A DNA stretch of 5,693 bases from an uncultured Micrococcales bacterium (lineage in GTDB: Bacteria; Actinomycetota; Actinomycetes; Actinomycetales; Microbacteriaceae), in contig CAIKYE010000235.1 in the NCBI GenBank assembly GCA_903831585.1, positions 1-5,693 on the forward strand, given 5' to 3'. This document shows positions 1-5,693 of this stretch, one piece after another. Numbering within the stretch: position 1 is the first letter of the stretch; every line of letters starts with the position of its first letter. The position numbers and the translations under genes are program-made. The notes beneath the pieces are model-generated. The model was not told where the DNA came from and did not search any database. It saw nothing but the letters and a program-made list of their open reading frames with translations.

Positions 1-1962
1 GGTTCCACCACGAGAGAGCAATTCTTTTCTGAAGTGGTCGCCGTTTTCGCGGGTTAGACCGCCGTTGTTCTTGAACCAATCGACGGTGTCTGCATCAAGC
101 ACCTCAGACCAGATGTAACCGTAGTAGCCGGCTGAGTAACCACCGGCAAAGATGTGCGAGAAGTAAGTACTGCGGTAGCGGGTAGGCACGAGGGCAAAAT
201 CCAAGCCGTAGTTAGCAAGGGCCTTAGCTTCGAATGCCTCGACGTCGGTCGGAATCTCATCGGGTGAAAGTTCGTGCCAGGCAAGGTCGATCACGGAGGC
301 AGCCAGGTACGCAACTGTCGCGTGACCCTGGTTGAATGTCTCGGCACGCTTGAGATTGTCGATCCATTCCTGCGGAAGTGGTTCGCCAGTCTCGTAGTGC
401 TTGGCAAAATTGGCGACAACCTCTGGCCAGAGCATCCACATCTCGTTTACCTGCGAAGGAAACTCGACAAAGTCGCGAGGTGTGCTGGTTCCCGAGAATC
501 TCGGGTACTTCACGTTCGAGAGCATGCCGTGCAACGCGTGGCCAAATTCGTGGAACAGTGTGGTGGTGAAGTCAAAGCTCAGAAGCGCTGGCTGACCGGC
601 TGGTGGCTTGACCACGTTGGAGTTGTTGAGCACGACCGGAAGTTGGCCGAGCAGGTGACTCTGGTCAACGAAGCTGTTCATCCATGCGCCACCGCGCTTT
701 GATGGGCGCGTGAAGAAGTCTGCAATGAATAGCGCCATCTTGCTGCCGTCGGCATCGAAAACCTCGAATGCGCGAGCTTCTGGGTGGTAGGTGACCAGGT
801 CTTTGCGCTCTTTGAATGTGATGCCAAACAATTTGGTAGCCGCAAAGAATATGCCATCGAATAGAACGCGCTCTAGTTCGAAGTAAGGCTTGAACAGCTC
901 GGTGTCGATGTTGTATTTCTCGGCGCGAACCTTTTCGGTGTAAAGGTCCCAATCCCACGACTGCATGTCAAAGTCATTTCCAGAGGCCTTGATGGCTTCC
1001 TGAATATCCTTGGCTTCGAGCTCGGCATTGCGCCTGGCTGCCGGAGCAATCTTGCGCAGCATCTCGTGCACGTTGGCTGGGTTCTTGGCGGTCCGGTCGG
1101 TTAGCACATAGTGTGCGTGCGAATCGAAGCCGAACAACTTCGCTTTCTGGGCGCGCAACTTGGCCATCTCGAGCAAAATCGGTCGGTTGTCGTTTGCGCC
1201 GTCGCGACCTCCCTTGACCATCGAGTTCTTCATGATTTTTTCGCGAAGTGATCGATTGGTCAGTGAGGCGAGCATTGGGTTGCCGGTGAAGTTAACCATG
1301 GCCAAGAAATACTTGCCCTCTTGGCCCTTGTCTTTGGCAAGCGCTGCAGCGCCTGCGATCTCGTTTTCGCTGAGTCCATCGAGTTCTTCGGCTGTGTCAA
1401 CGAAGACTCCGAGGTCATTGGTGTCAGCGAGAAGCTGTTGGCTGAACTTGGTGTCGAGTTCGGCAAGGCGCTGATTGATTTCCATTGCCTTGCTGCGCTC
1501 GGCTTCGCTCAGGTGAGCGCCAGCCTTTCTGAAGTCTTCGTAGTAGCGAACAAGTAGCCAGTCGCTTTCAGCATCTAGACCAAGAGAGTCTCGTTTGTTG
1601 TATAACTCTTCAACTCGGGCATACAAAACCGGGTTGAGCTGAATTGCGTCCTGATGGGCAGCCAGCTTTGGCGCGATCTCTTCTTCGATTTTGTCGATCT
1701 CGTCATCGGTGTCACTAGATGATTTGCTGTAGAAGACCACGAGCATGCGCTCGAGAAGTTTTCCAGCGCGCTCAAGTGCAACGAGAGTGTTGTCGAAAGT
1801 CGGTTCACCCGATTCGAGAATTGCCGCAACCTCGGCTAGGTGCTGCTCGCAGCCGGCATAGAAGGCAGGCAGGTAATGCTCGGTGCGAATCTTCGTGAAG
1901 TCTGGAAGTTCGTATTCGAGGGTCGAACGGTTGGCAAATGGGTTCTCTGAGTTAAAAGTCAT
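1..1962 (-). CDS. dcp: M3-family zinc metallopeptidase, peptidyl-dipeptidase Dcp type (3' end missing)
   Basis: Reading the minus strand from the ATG at 1962-1960 gives 654 codons without a stop, up to the window edge. The product is a cytoplasmic zinc peptidase of family M3A that removes dipeptides from the C-termini of short peptides, as known for E. coli Dcp. The zinc site is complete: HEFGH at residues 471-475 (H471, H475, catalytic E472), then the third ligand E500 in the DFVEFPSQ stretch, 25 residues after H475, the usual M3 spacing. GGAWM (424-428) and a glycine/tyrosine-rich substrate loop (about 603-616, HIFAGGYSAGYYGY, with Y609 and Y613) also match the family. The N-terminus (NPFANRSTLEYELPDF) resembles the Dcp start, and there is no signal peptide. 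The last visible residues, LLSRGGT, sit near the end of the family, so roughly 25-30 residues are missing. The gene follows valS by 21 bases and is probably co-transcribed. The M3 assignment is very secure; Dcp rather than oligopeptidase A is likely from N- and C-terminal resemblance. Confidence 0.93.
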   Translation of the reverse strand, partial: MTFNSENPFANRSTLEYELPDFTKIRTEHYLPAFYAGCEQHLAEVAAILESGEPTFDNTLVALERAGKLLERMLVVFYSKSSSDTDDEIDKIEEEIAPKLAAHQDAIQLNPVLYARVEELYNKRDSLGLDAESDWLLVRYYEDFRKAGAHLSEAERSKAMEINQRLAELDTKFSQQLLADTNDLGVFVDTAEELDGLSENEIAGAAALAKDKGQEGKYFLAMVNFTGNPMLASLTNRSLREKIMKNSMVKGGRDGANDNRPILLEMAKLRAQKAKLFGFDSHAHYVLTDRTAKNPANVHEMLRKIAPAARRNAELEAKDIQEAIKASGNDFDMQSWDWDLYTEKVRAEKYNIDTELFKPYFELERVLFDGIFFAATKLFGITFKERKDLVTYHPEARAFEVFDADGSKMALFIADFFTRPSKRGGAWMNSFVDQSHLLGQLPVVLNNSNVVKPPAGQPALLSFDFTTTLFHEFGHALHGMLSNVKYPRFSGTSTPRDFVEFPSQVNEMWMLWPEVVANFAKHYETGEPLPQEWIDNLKRAETFNQGHATVAYLAASVIDLAWHELSPDEIPTDVEAFEAKALANYGLDFALVPTRYRSTYFSHIFAGGYSAGYYGYIWSEVLDADTVDWFKNNGGLTRENGDHFRKELLSRGGT

Positions 1963-1983
1963 AGCCAATAGCCTACGACTGAC
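1963..1983 (-). promoter_or_regulatory. valS-dcp intergenic spacer with weak ribosome binding site
   Basis: These 21 bases separate the valS TAA stop from the dcp ATG. Read on the minus strand, the only Shine-Dalgarno-like element is TAGG (AGG at 1974-1972), nine bases before the ATG. This is weak compared with the GGAGA in front of valS. There is no room for a terminator or a normal promoter, which supports read-through transcription from valS. Translation of dcp may depend on ribosomes arriving from valS; that coupling is inference. Confidence 0.45.
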
Positions 1984-4614
1984 TTATGCCTCTTCGGCCG
2001 GCTTCAAAACAACGTCGACAACAGCCACTTCGTCTGCCTCGGCATATGCGAGATCCGCAATTCGCCCGACGCCCTTGAGGTCCCTCTCGAAGACGCGGAT
2101 TCTGGTGAGCACTGCCGCGGGAGCCTGCATGGTTGCCGAAAGCACGTCTGCCTTCATCGATGCCTTGGCATCTGACTTGGCCTTGCGAATGCCAACCAGA
2201 GCGGTTGAGGCAAGCTCAAGAAGCCCGTGGTTGCTGGCGTCGAGACCTGCCGTGACCTCTTCAACGGTTGGCCAGCTGGCTCGGTGGATCGAACCGGCCT
2301 CTGACTGCCACCAGCTCCAGATCTCTTCGGTTGCAAATGGAAGAAACGGTGCCAAGAGTCGCAGCATTGTGTGCAGTGCCTGACGCAGAGCGATGGCGGC
2401 CGAGGCCTGAGCTTCTGCGCTGGCATCTGCCTGACCATACGCGCGTTCCTTCACGAGCTCTAGGTAGTCATCGGTGAAGTTCCAGAAGAATTTCTCGGTG
2501 ATTTCAAGCGACTTGGTGTGATCGTAGTTCTCGAATGCGCGGGTGGCGTCGCGAACGACGTCTGCAAGTGAGAGCAGCATGGCCTGATCGATGGCTTCGG
2601 TCACCTTGGTGTGGCCCGCAGGCACCTCGAACGAGAGTGCAAACTTTGCAGCGTTCAAGAGTTTGATTGCAAGTCTGCGACCAATCTTCATCTGACCGGT
2701 GTCGAAGGCGGCGTCGGTTCCGAGTCGAGCAGATGCCGCCCAGTAGCGAACCGCGTCGCTGCCGTGTTCCTCGAGCATGTCGCTAGGTGTAACTACGTTG
2801 CCCTTCGACTTTGACATCTTTTTGCGATCCGGGTCGAGAATCCAACCCGAGATCGCCGCGTTGCTCCAAGGTAACTTTCCGTGCTCTTGTTCGCTGCGAA
2901 GCAACGTCGAGAACAACCAGGTGCGAATGATGTCTTGACCCTGGGGGCGAAGGTCGAAAGGAAAAACCTTTGCGAACAACTCTGGGTCGGCAAGCCACTG
3001 ACCGGCTAGTTGAGGTGTGAGCGAAGATGTTGCCCAGGTGTCCATGATGTCGAGTTCGCCGACGAAACCGTTCGGTTGGTTGCGCTGAGACTCTGTGTAA
3101 CCGGCTGGAACATCGCTTGAGGGGTCAACCGGCAACAGTGCGTGATCAGGAACCAGCGGAGTTTCAAACTGAGTCTCACCATTTGCATCAATCGAGTACC
3201 AGACCGGAATCGGAACTCCGAAGAAACGCTGACGTGAAATCAACCAGTCGCCGGTTAGGCCGTTGACCCAGTTCTCATAGCGAACGCGCATGAAGTCTGG
3301 GTGAAAGTTGAGTTGCTTACCGAGGGCAATAAGACGCTCGCGCAGGTCGGCATCGCGGCCACCGTTGCGCACGTACCACTGACGGGTAGAGACGATCTCG
3401 AGCGGCTTGTCGCCCTTCTCGAAGAACTTCACCGGGTGGGTGATCGGCTTTGGCTCGCCAACCATGTCGCCTGATTCCTGCAGCAGTTCAACGATTCGCT
3501 GCTTAGCCGAGAACACTGTCTTGCCGGCGAGTTCGGCGAATACCTCTAGGCCTCGAGCGCTTGTGATTGCCTCAGGCACCTCAGCAAGGATGCGTCCATC
3601 CCAGCCAATGATTGCGCGGTTTGGAAGGTCGAGCTCACGCCACCAGATCACGTCGGTGACGTCACCGAATGTGCAAATCATGGCGATGCCAGAGCCCTTG
3701 TCGATCTGAGCCAGGCGGTGCGCGACAACCGGAACCTCGACACCAAACAGAGGGGTCTTCACGGTCTTACCGAACATGTGCTTGTAGCGATCGTCATCGG
3801 GGTGTGCCACAAGAGCGACACAGGCAGGCAACATTTCTGGACGGGTGGTTTCGACGAAGAGCTTGCCGCCATCCCAGAGTGAGGCGTCGACGTCGAAGCC
3901 AACGCGGTGATAGGCGCCAGGCTGGTCGCGGTCTTCGAGCTCGGCCTGAGCGACCGCGGTTCTAAAGGTGATGTCCCAAAGGGTTGGTGCCATCGACTGG
4001 TATGCCTCACCGCGAGCGAGGTTATTCAAGAACGCCTTTTGCGAAACGGCCTGCGACGAAGGGGCAATCGTCTGGTAGGTCTGCTTCCAGTCGACAGAGA
4101 GTCCGAGTTGGCGCCAGAGCGCTTCGAAAACCTTCTCGTCTTCGACGGTCAGTTTTTCGCAAAGCTCAATAAAGTTTCGGCGCGAGATTGCAATCTGATC
4201 TGCTGCCTTGCTGCTCTTGTTGTCGCCGCCTTCGAACGGGGGAGTAAAGCCGGCAACGTAAGGAAGGTTTGGGTCGCAGCGAACGCCATAGTAGTTCTGA
4301 ACGCGGCGCTCGGTCGGTAGCCCGTTGTCATCCCAGCCCATCGGATAAAACACTTCGAAACCGCTCATGCGCTTGAAGCGGGCAATGACATCTGTATGGG
4401 TGTAACTAAATACGTGGCCTACGTGCAGCGAGCCCGAAGCTGTCGGCGGCGGGGTGTCGATCGAATAGACCTGGCTGCGGTCAACGTCGCGACGAAAGCG
4501 GTAAACCCCATCGTTCTCCCAGACCAAACCCCACTTCTGCTCGAGCCCCTCGACTCCCACCTTCTCGGGGGTAGTGGCAGCGGCTAGCAGATCGGTCTTG
4601 GCAGGCAGGTTCAC
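1984..4614 (-). CDS. valS: Valine--tRNA ligase, archaeal-like (type 2) form
   Basis: Class Ia synthetase of 876 residues that attaches valine to tRNA-Val in the cytoplasm, complete in the window. Domains in order: Rossmann fold with the ATP motif HVGH at 64-67 (after PPPTASGSL); GWDDNGLPTE at 93-102; CP1 editing domain at about 200-390 with TTRPEMLPA (256-264) and GSGIAMICTFGDVTDV (307-322, including D318 and D321); KMSKS at 599-603 followed by KGN; and a helical anticodon-binding domain at about 665-800, including FWNFTDDYLELVKERAY (710-726) and APFLPFATEEIW (755-766). GWDDNGLPTE, TTRPEMLPA and CTFGDVTDV mark the archaeal-type ValRS, where classical bacterial enzymes have GTDHAGIATQ and TTRPETMLGD. 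No lysine/glutamate-rich coiled-coil arm is visible at the C-terminus, which ends at AVVDVVLKPAEEA. The GTG start is chosen because GGAGA lies seven bases upstream and an in-frame TAA comes before any other start. The gene is divergent from ileS and upstream of dcp. Function is secure. Confidence 0.97.
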   Translation of the reverse strand: MNLPAKTDLLAAATTPEKVGVEGLEQKWGLVWENDGVYRFRRDVDRSQVYSIDTPPPTASGSLHVGHVFSYTHTDVIARFKRMSGFEVFYPMGWDDNGLPTERRVQNYYGVRCDPNLPYVAGFTPPFEGGDNKSSKAADQIAISRRNFIELCEKLTVEDEKVFEALWRQLGLSVDWKQTYQTIAPSSQAVSQKAFLNNLARGEAYQSMAPTLWDITFRTAVAQAELEDRDQPGAYHRVGFDVDASLWDGGKLFVETTRPEMLPACVALVAHPDDDRYKHMFGKTVKTPLFGVEVPVVAHRLAQIDKGSGIAMICTFGDVTDVIWWRELDLPNRAIIGWDGRILAEVPEAITSARGLEVFAELAGKTVFSAKQRIVELLQESGDMVGEPKPITHPVKFFEKGDKPLEIVSTRQWYVRNGGRDADLRERLIALGKQLNFHPDFMRVRYENWVNGLTGDWLISRQRFFGVPIPVWYSIDANGETQFETPLVPDHALLPVDPSSDVPAGYTESQRNQPNGFVGELDIMDTWATSSLTPQLAGQWLADPELFAKVFPFDLRPQGQDIIRTWLFSTLLRSEQEHGKLPWSNAAISGWILDPDRKKMSKSKGNVVTPSDMLEEHGSDAVRYWAASARLGTDAAFDTGQMKIGRRLAIKLLNAAKFALSFEVPAGHTKVTEAIDQAMLLSLADVVRDATRAFENYDHTKSLEITEKFFWNFTDDYLELVKERAYGQADASAEAQASAAIALRQALHTMLRLLAPFLPFATEEIWSWWQSEAGSIHRASWPTVEEVTAGLDASNHGLLELASTALVGIRKAKSDAKASMKADVLSATMQAPAAVLTRIRVFERDLKGVGRIADLAYAEADEVAVVDVVLKPAEEA

Positions 4615-4621
4615 GCGAAAG

Positions 4622-4626
4622 TCTCC
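4622..4626 (-). promoter_or_regulatory. Ribosome binding site of valS (GGAGA)
   Basis: On the minus strand GGAGA lies seven bases before a GTG at 4614-4612. This good Shine-Dalgarno match decides the start: the nearby ATG at 4628-4626 is out of frame with valS and overlaps the site itself. Upstream in the valS frame there is no other start codon before a TAA. Confidence 0.8.
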
Positions 4627-4638
4627 ATAAAACGGGTT

Positions 4639-4661
4639 TGTAACAGGTTAACATTGATACA
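4639..4661. repeat. Interrupted inverted repeat TGTAACA-N9-TGATACA
   Basis: The arms TGTAACA (4639-4645) and TGATACA (4655-4661) are reverse complements at 6 of 7 positions, separated by nine bases that include the perfect palindrome GTTAAC (4647-4652). The arm centres are 16 bases apart, a little over one and a half helical turns. The element sits in the middle of the divergent valS/ileS gap, where an operator for a dimeric repressor or activator would be expected. It is GC-poor and lacks a T-tract, so it does not look like a terminator. I do not recognise the motif as belonging to a specific regulator, and short dyads of this quality can arise by chance. Confidence 0.35.
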
Positions 4662-4679
4662 GACTTCCCGCGCTGAGCC

Positions 4680-4685
4680 AGAAAG
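4680..4685 (+). promoter_or_regulatory. Putative weak ribosome binding site of ileS (AGAAAG)
   Basis: The purine run AGAAAG ends six bases before the ATG at 4692. It matches the Shine-Dalgarno sequence only partly. Spacing favours the ATG at 4692 over an out-of-frame ATG at 4688, which is only two bases from the run. An in-frame TGA at 4674-4676 rules out an earlier ileS start. Confidence 0.5.
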
Positions 4686-4691
4686 CTATGC

Positions 4692-5693
4692 ATGTATCCA
4701 AAGGTCAACGCCGATTCGGCCCGTGAGGGTGTGAACCCCAGCCCGAGCTTTCCGAACCTAGAAGAGCAGGTGCTTGCCTATTGGCAGAAAGACGGCACTT
4801 TTCAGGCCAGCATCGACCAGCGCAAGGCCGAAAACGCCGAAGAATTCGTCTTTTACGACGGTCCACCCTTCGCCAATGGCCTGCCGCACTATGGTCACCT
4901 GCTTACCGGGTACACCAAAGACATGGTTCCCCGCTTCAAGACCATGCAGGGATACCGAGTAGAACGTCGTTTTGGCTGGGATACCCACGGCCTACCTGCC
5001 GAGGTAGAGGCAGAGCGCCAGCTAAAGATCTCGGGACGACCCGAAATCGAGAATTTCGGCATCGACAAGTTCAACGAGTACTGCCGCACATCGGTCTTGA
5101 AGTACACAGAAGACTGGCGCACCTATGTGACCCGCCAGGCTCGATGGGTCGACTTCGACAACGACTACAAGACGCTCGATAAGCCCTACACAGAGAGCGT
5201 GCTCTGGGCTTTCAAGCAACTGCACAACAAGGGTCTGATCTACGAGGGCTTCAAGGTGCTCGCATACTGCTGGCGCTGCGAGACACCGCTGTCAAACCAC
5301 GAACTACGCATGGATGACGAGGTCTACAAGACTCGCCAAGACCAAACCGTAACCGTGACTTTCAAAATCACCGATGGCGCGCTCGCGGGAGTCAAGCTGC
5401 TCGCCTGGACGACCACCCCGTGGACCCTTCCGACGAACTTCGCGCTCGCGGTAGGCCCAGAGATTGAGTACGCGGTAGTTGTCGCCGGGCCAAACGGAGC
5501 CGGCGATGGTTCGCCTGCCGGTTCGAAGTTCATGCTGGCCAAATCGCAGGTTGGCACGTATGCCAAAGACCTCGGCTATGAGAACGCCGAAGATGTCGTA
5601 ATCGAGAGCACCCAACTAGGCAAGACAATGGCCGGCATTCGCTACGAGCGGCTTTTCGATTACTACGCCGATGCCGAGAAGTTCGAAATCGCA
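4692..5693 (+). CDS. ileS: Isoleucine--tRNA ligase, eukaryote-like type 2 (N-terminal part)
   Basis: The plus-strand frame from the ATG at 4692 is open for 334 codons to the window edge. Family members of this type are usually a little over 1,000 residues, so about a third is visible. The enzyme charges tRNA-Ile in the cytoplasm. Visible parts: [20 protein letters not shown] with the ATP-binding HYGH at 66-69; [14 protein letters not shown] at 95-108, which helps form the isoleucine pocket; [14 protein letters not shown] at 192-205; and the start of the CP1 editing domain with the threonine-rich [10 protein letters not shown] at 240-249. [11 protein letters not shown] and the [11 protein letters not shown] context mark the type 2 (eukaryote-like) IleRS, whereas classical bacterial type 1 has GDIHIGHA and GWDCHGLPIE. 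Type 2 enzymes are generally insensitive to mupirocin, so that is expected here by family. KMSKS, the anticodon domain and the zinc region lie beyond the window. Divergent from valS across 77 bases. Confidence 0.96.
   Translation, partial: MYPKVNADSAREGVNPSPSFPNLEEQVLAYWQKDGTFQASIDQRKAENAEEFVFYDGPPFANGLPHYGHLLTGYTKDMVPRFKTMQGYRVERRFGWDTHGLPAEVEAERQLKISGRPEIENFGIDKFNEYCRTSVLKYTEDWRTYVTRQARWVDFDNDYKTLDKPYTESVLWAFKQLHNKGLIYEGFKVLAYCWRCETPLSNHELRMDDEVYKTRQDQTVTVTFKITDGALAGVKLLAWTTTPWTLPTNFALAVGPEIEYAVVVAGPNGAGDGSPAGSKFMLAKSQVGTYAKDLGYENAEDVVIESTQLGKTMAGIRYERLFDYYADAEKFEIA

Larger units (their letters stand above)
4615..4691. promoter_or_regulatory. Divergent valS / ileS control region
   Basis: This 77-bp stretch lies between the two synthetase start codons and is the only place for conventional promoters of both valS (minus) and ileS (plus), unless they lie inside the opposing gene. 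It is more AT-rich in its left-centre part than the flanking genes. I could not find a convincing -35/-10 pair on either strand. The best -10-like hexamers are TAACAT (4649-4654) for ileS and TATCAA (4659-4654, minus) for valS, both without a good -35 element at the right distance. The two 5' leaders must therefore be short and the two promoters close together or overlapping, so a bound protein or polymerase on one could affect the other. Control-region status follows from layout; exact promoters are not called. Confidence 0.6.

Noticed and set aside
274..702. A 142-codon plus-strand open frame opposite the peptidase gene
   Set aside because: It is antisense to the region coding for the zinc site and conserved M3 motifs, has no recognisable domain, and looks like a shadow of the coding strand's codon bias.
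1883..2383. A 166-codon plus-strand open frame spanning the valS-dcp junction
   Set aside because: It is antisense to the valS C-terminus and the dcp N-terminus, both well supported. Its product is a low-complexity Ser/Ala/Arg-rich sequence typical of shadow frames.
3907..4320. A 137-codon plus-strand open frame inside valS
   Set aside because: It lies opposite the valS region between the GWDDNGLPTE motif and the editing domain. No family resemblance or independent start signals were seen.
4615..4691. Terminator or small RNA gene in the intergenic region
   Set aside because: No GC-rich stem followed by a T-run, and the genes diverge, so no transcript is expected to end here.
4688..4726. ATG at 4688 as the ileS start
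   Set aside because: It is out of frame with ileS by one base and ends at a TGA after 12 codons. The purine run is better spaced for the ATG at 4692.
1..5693. Mobile element, CRISPR array, defence system or other novel system
   Set aside because: All but about 100 bases are occupied by three housekeeping genes with intact motifs. No direct repeats, transposase, integrase or array-like pattern was seen.

Overview
The window is ordinary housekeeping DNA from a bacterium, most likely an actinomycete. It carries three long, intact-looking genes and almost no non-coding sequence. Base composition is moderate by eye, around the mid-50s % GC and not the 70% typical of soil actinomycetes. The isoleucyl-tRNA synthetase N-terminus, with a [12 protein letters not shown] start followed by [10 protein letters not shown], resembles actinobacterial proteins. 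The valyl-tRNA synthetase is the archaeal-like variant also found in a subset of Actinobacteria. A low-to-mid-GC member of Microbacteriaceae or a relative, such as a freshwater lineage, would fit. That placement is inference from remembered family features and not from a search.

Layout: (1) 1-1962, minus strand: the first 654 codons of an M3-family zinc metallopeptidase of the Dcp (peptidyl-dipeptidase) type, whose C-terminus runs off the left edge. (2) 1984-4614, minus strand: complete valS (876 aa, GTG start), just upstream of the peptidase and separated from it by 21 bases, so the two are probably one transcript, valS then dcp. (3) 4615-4691: a 77-bp divergent intergenic region that must hold the start signals for both directions. 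It contains an interrupted dyad, TGTAACA-N9-TGATACA. (4) 4692-5693, plus strand: the first 334 codons of ileS, cut by the right edge.

How the genes relate: ValS and IleS charge tRNAs with the two similar branched aliphatic amino acids, and both have CP1 editing domains that clear misactivated smaller substrates. Here the two genes are divergently paired over one short control region. Both belong to the non-classical lineages of their families: archaeal-like type 2 ValRS and eukaryote-like type 2 IleRS. The peptidase degrades small oligopeptides to dipeptides and so supplies amino acids; linkage to valS may reflect no more than operon convenience.

I see no RNA gene, mobile element, CRISPR array or terminator, and no gene-free stretch longer than 77 bases. 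No undescribed system is evident. The points worth a second look are the synthetase lineages, the intergenic dyad, the lack of room for a T-box before ileS, and the same-frame valS/dcp junction.
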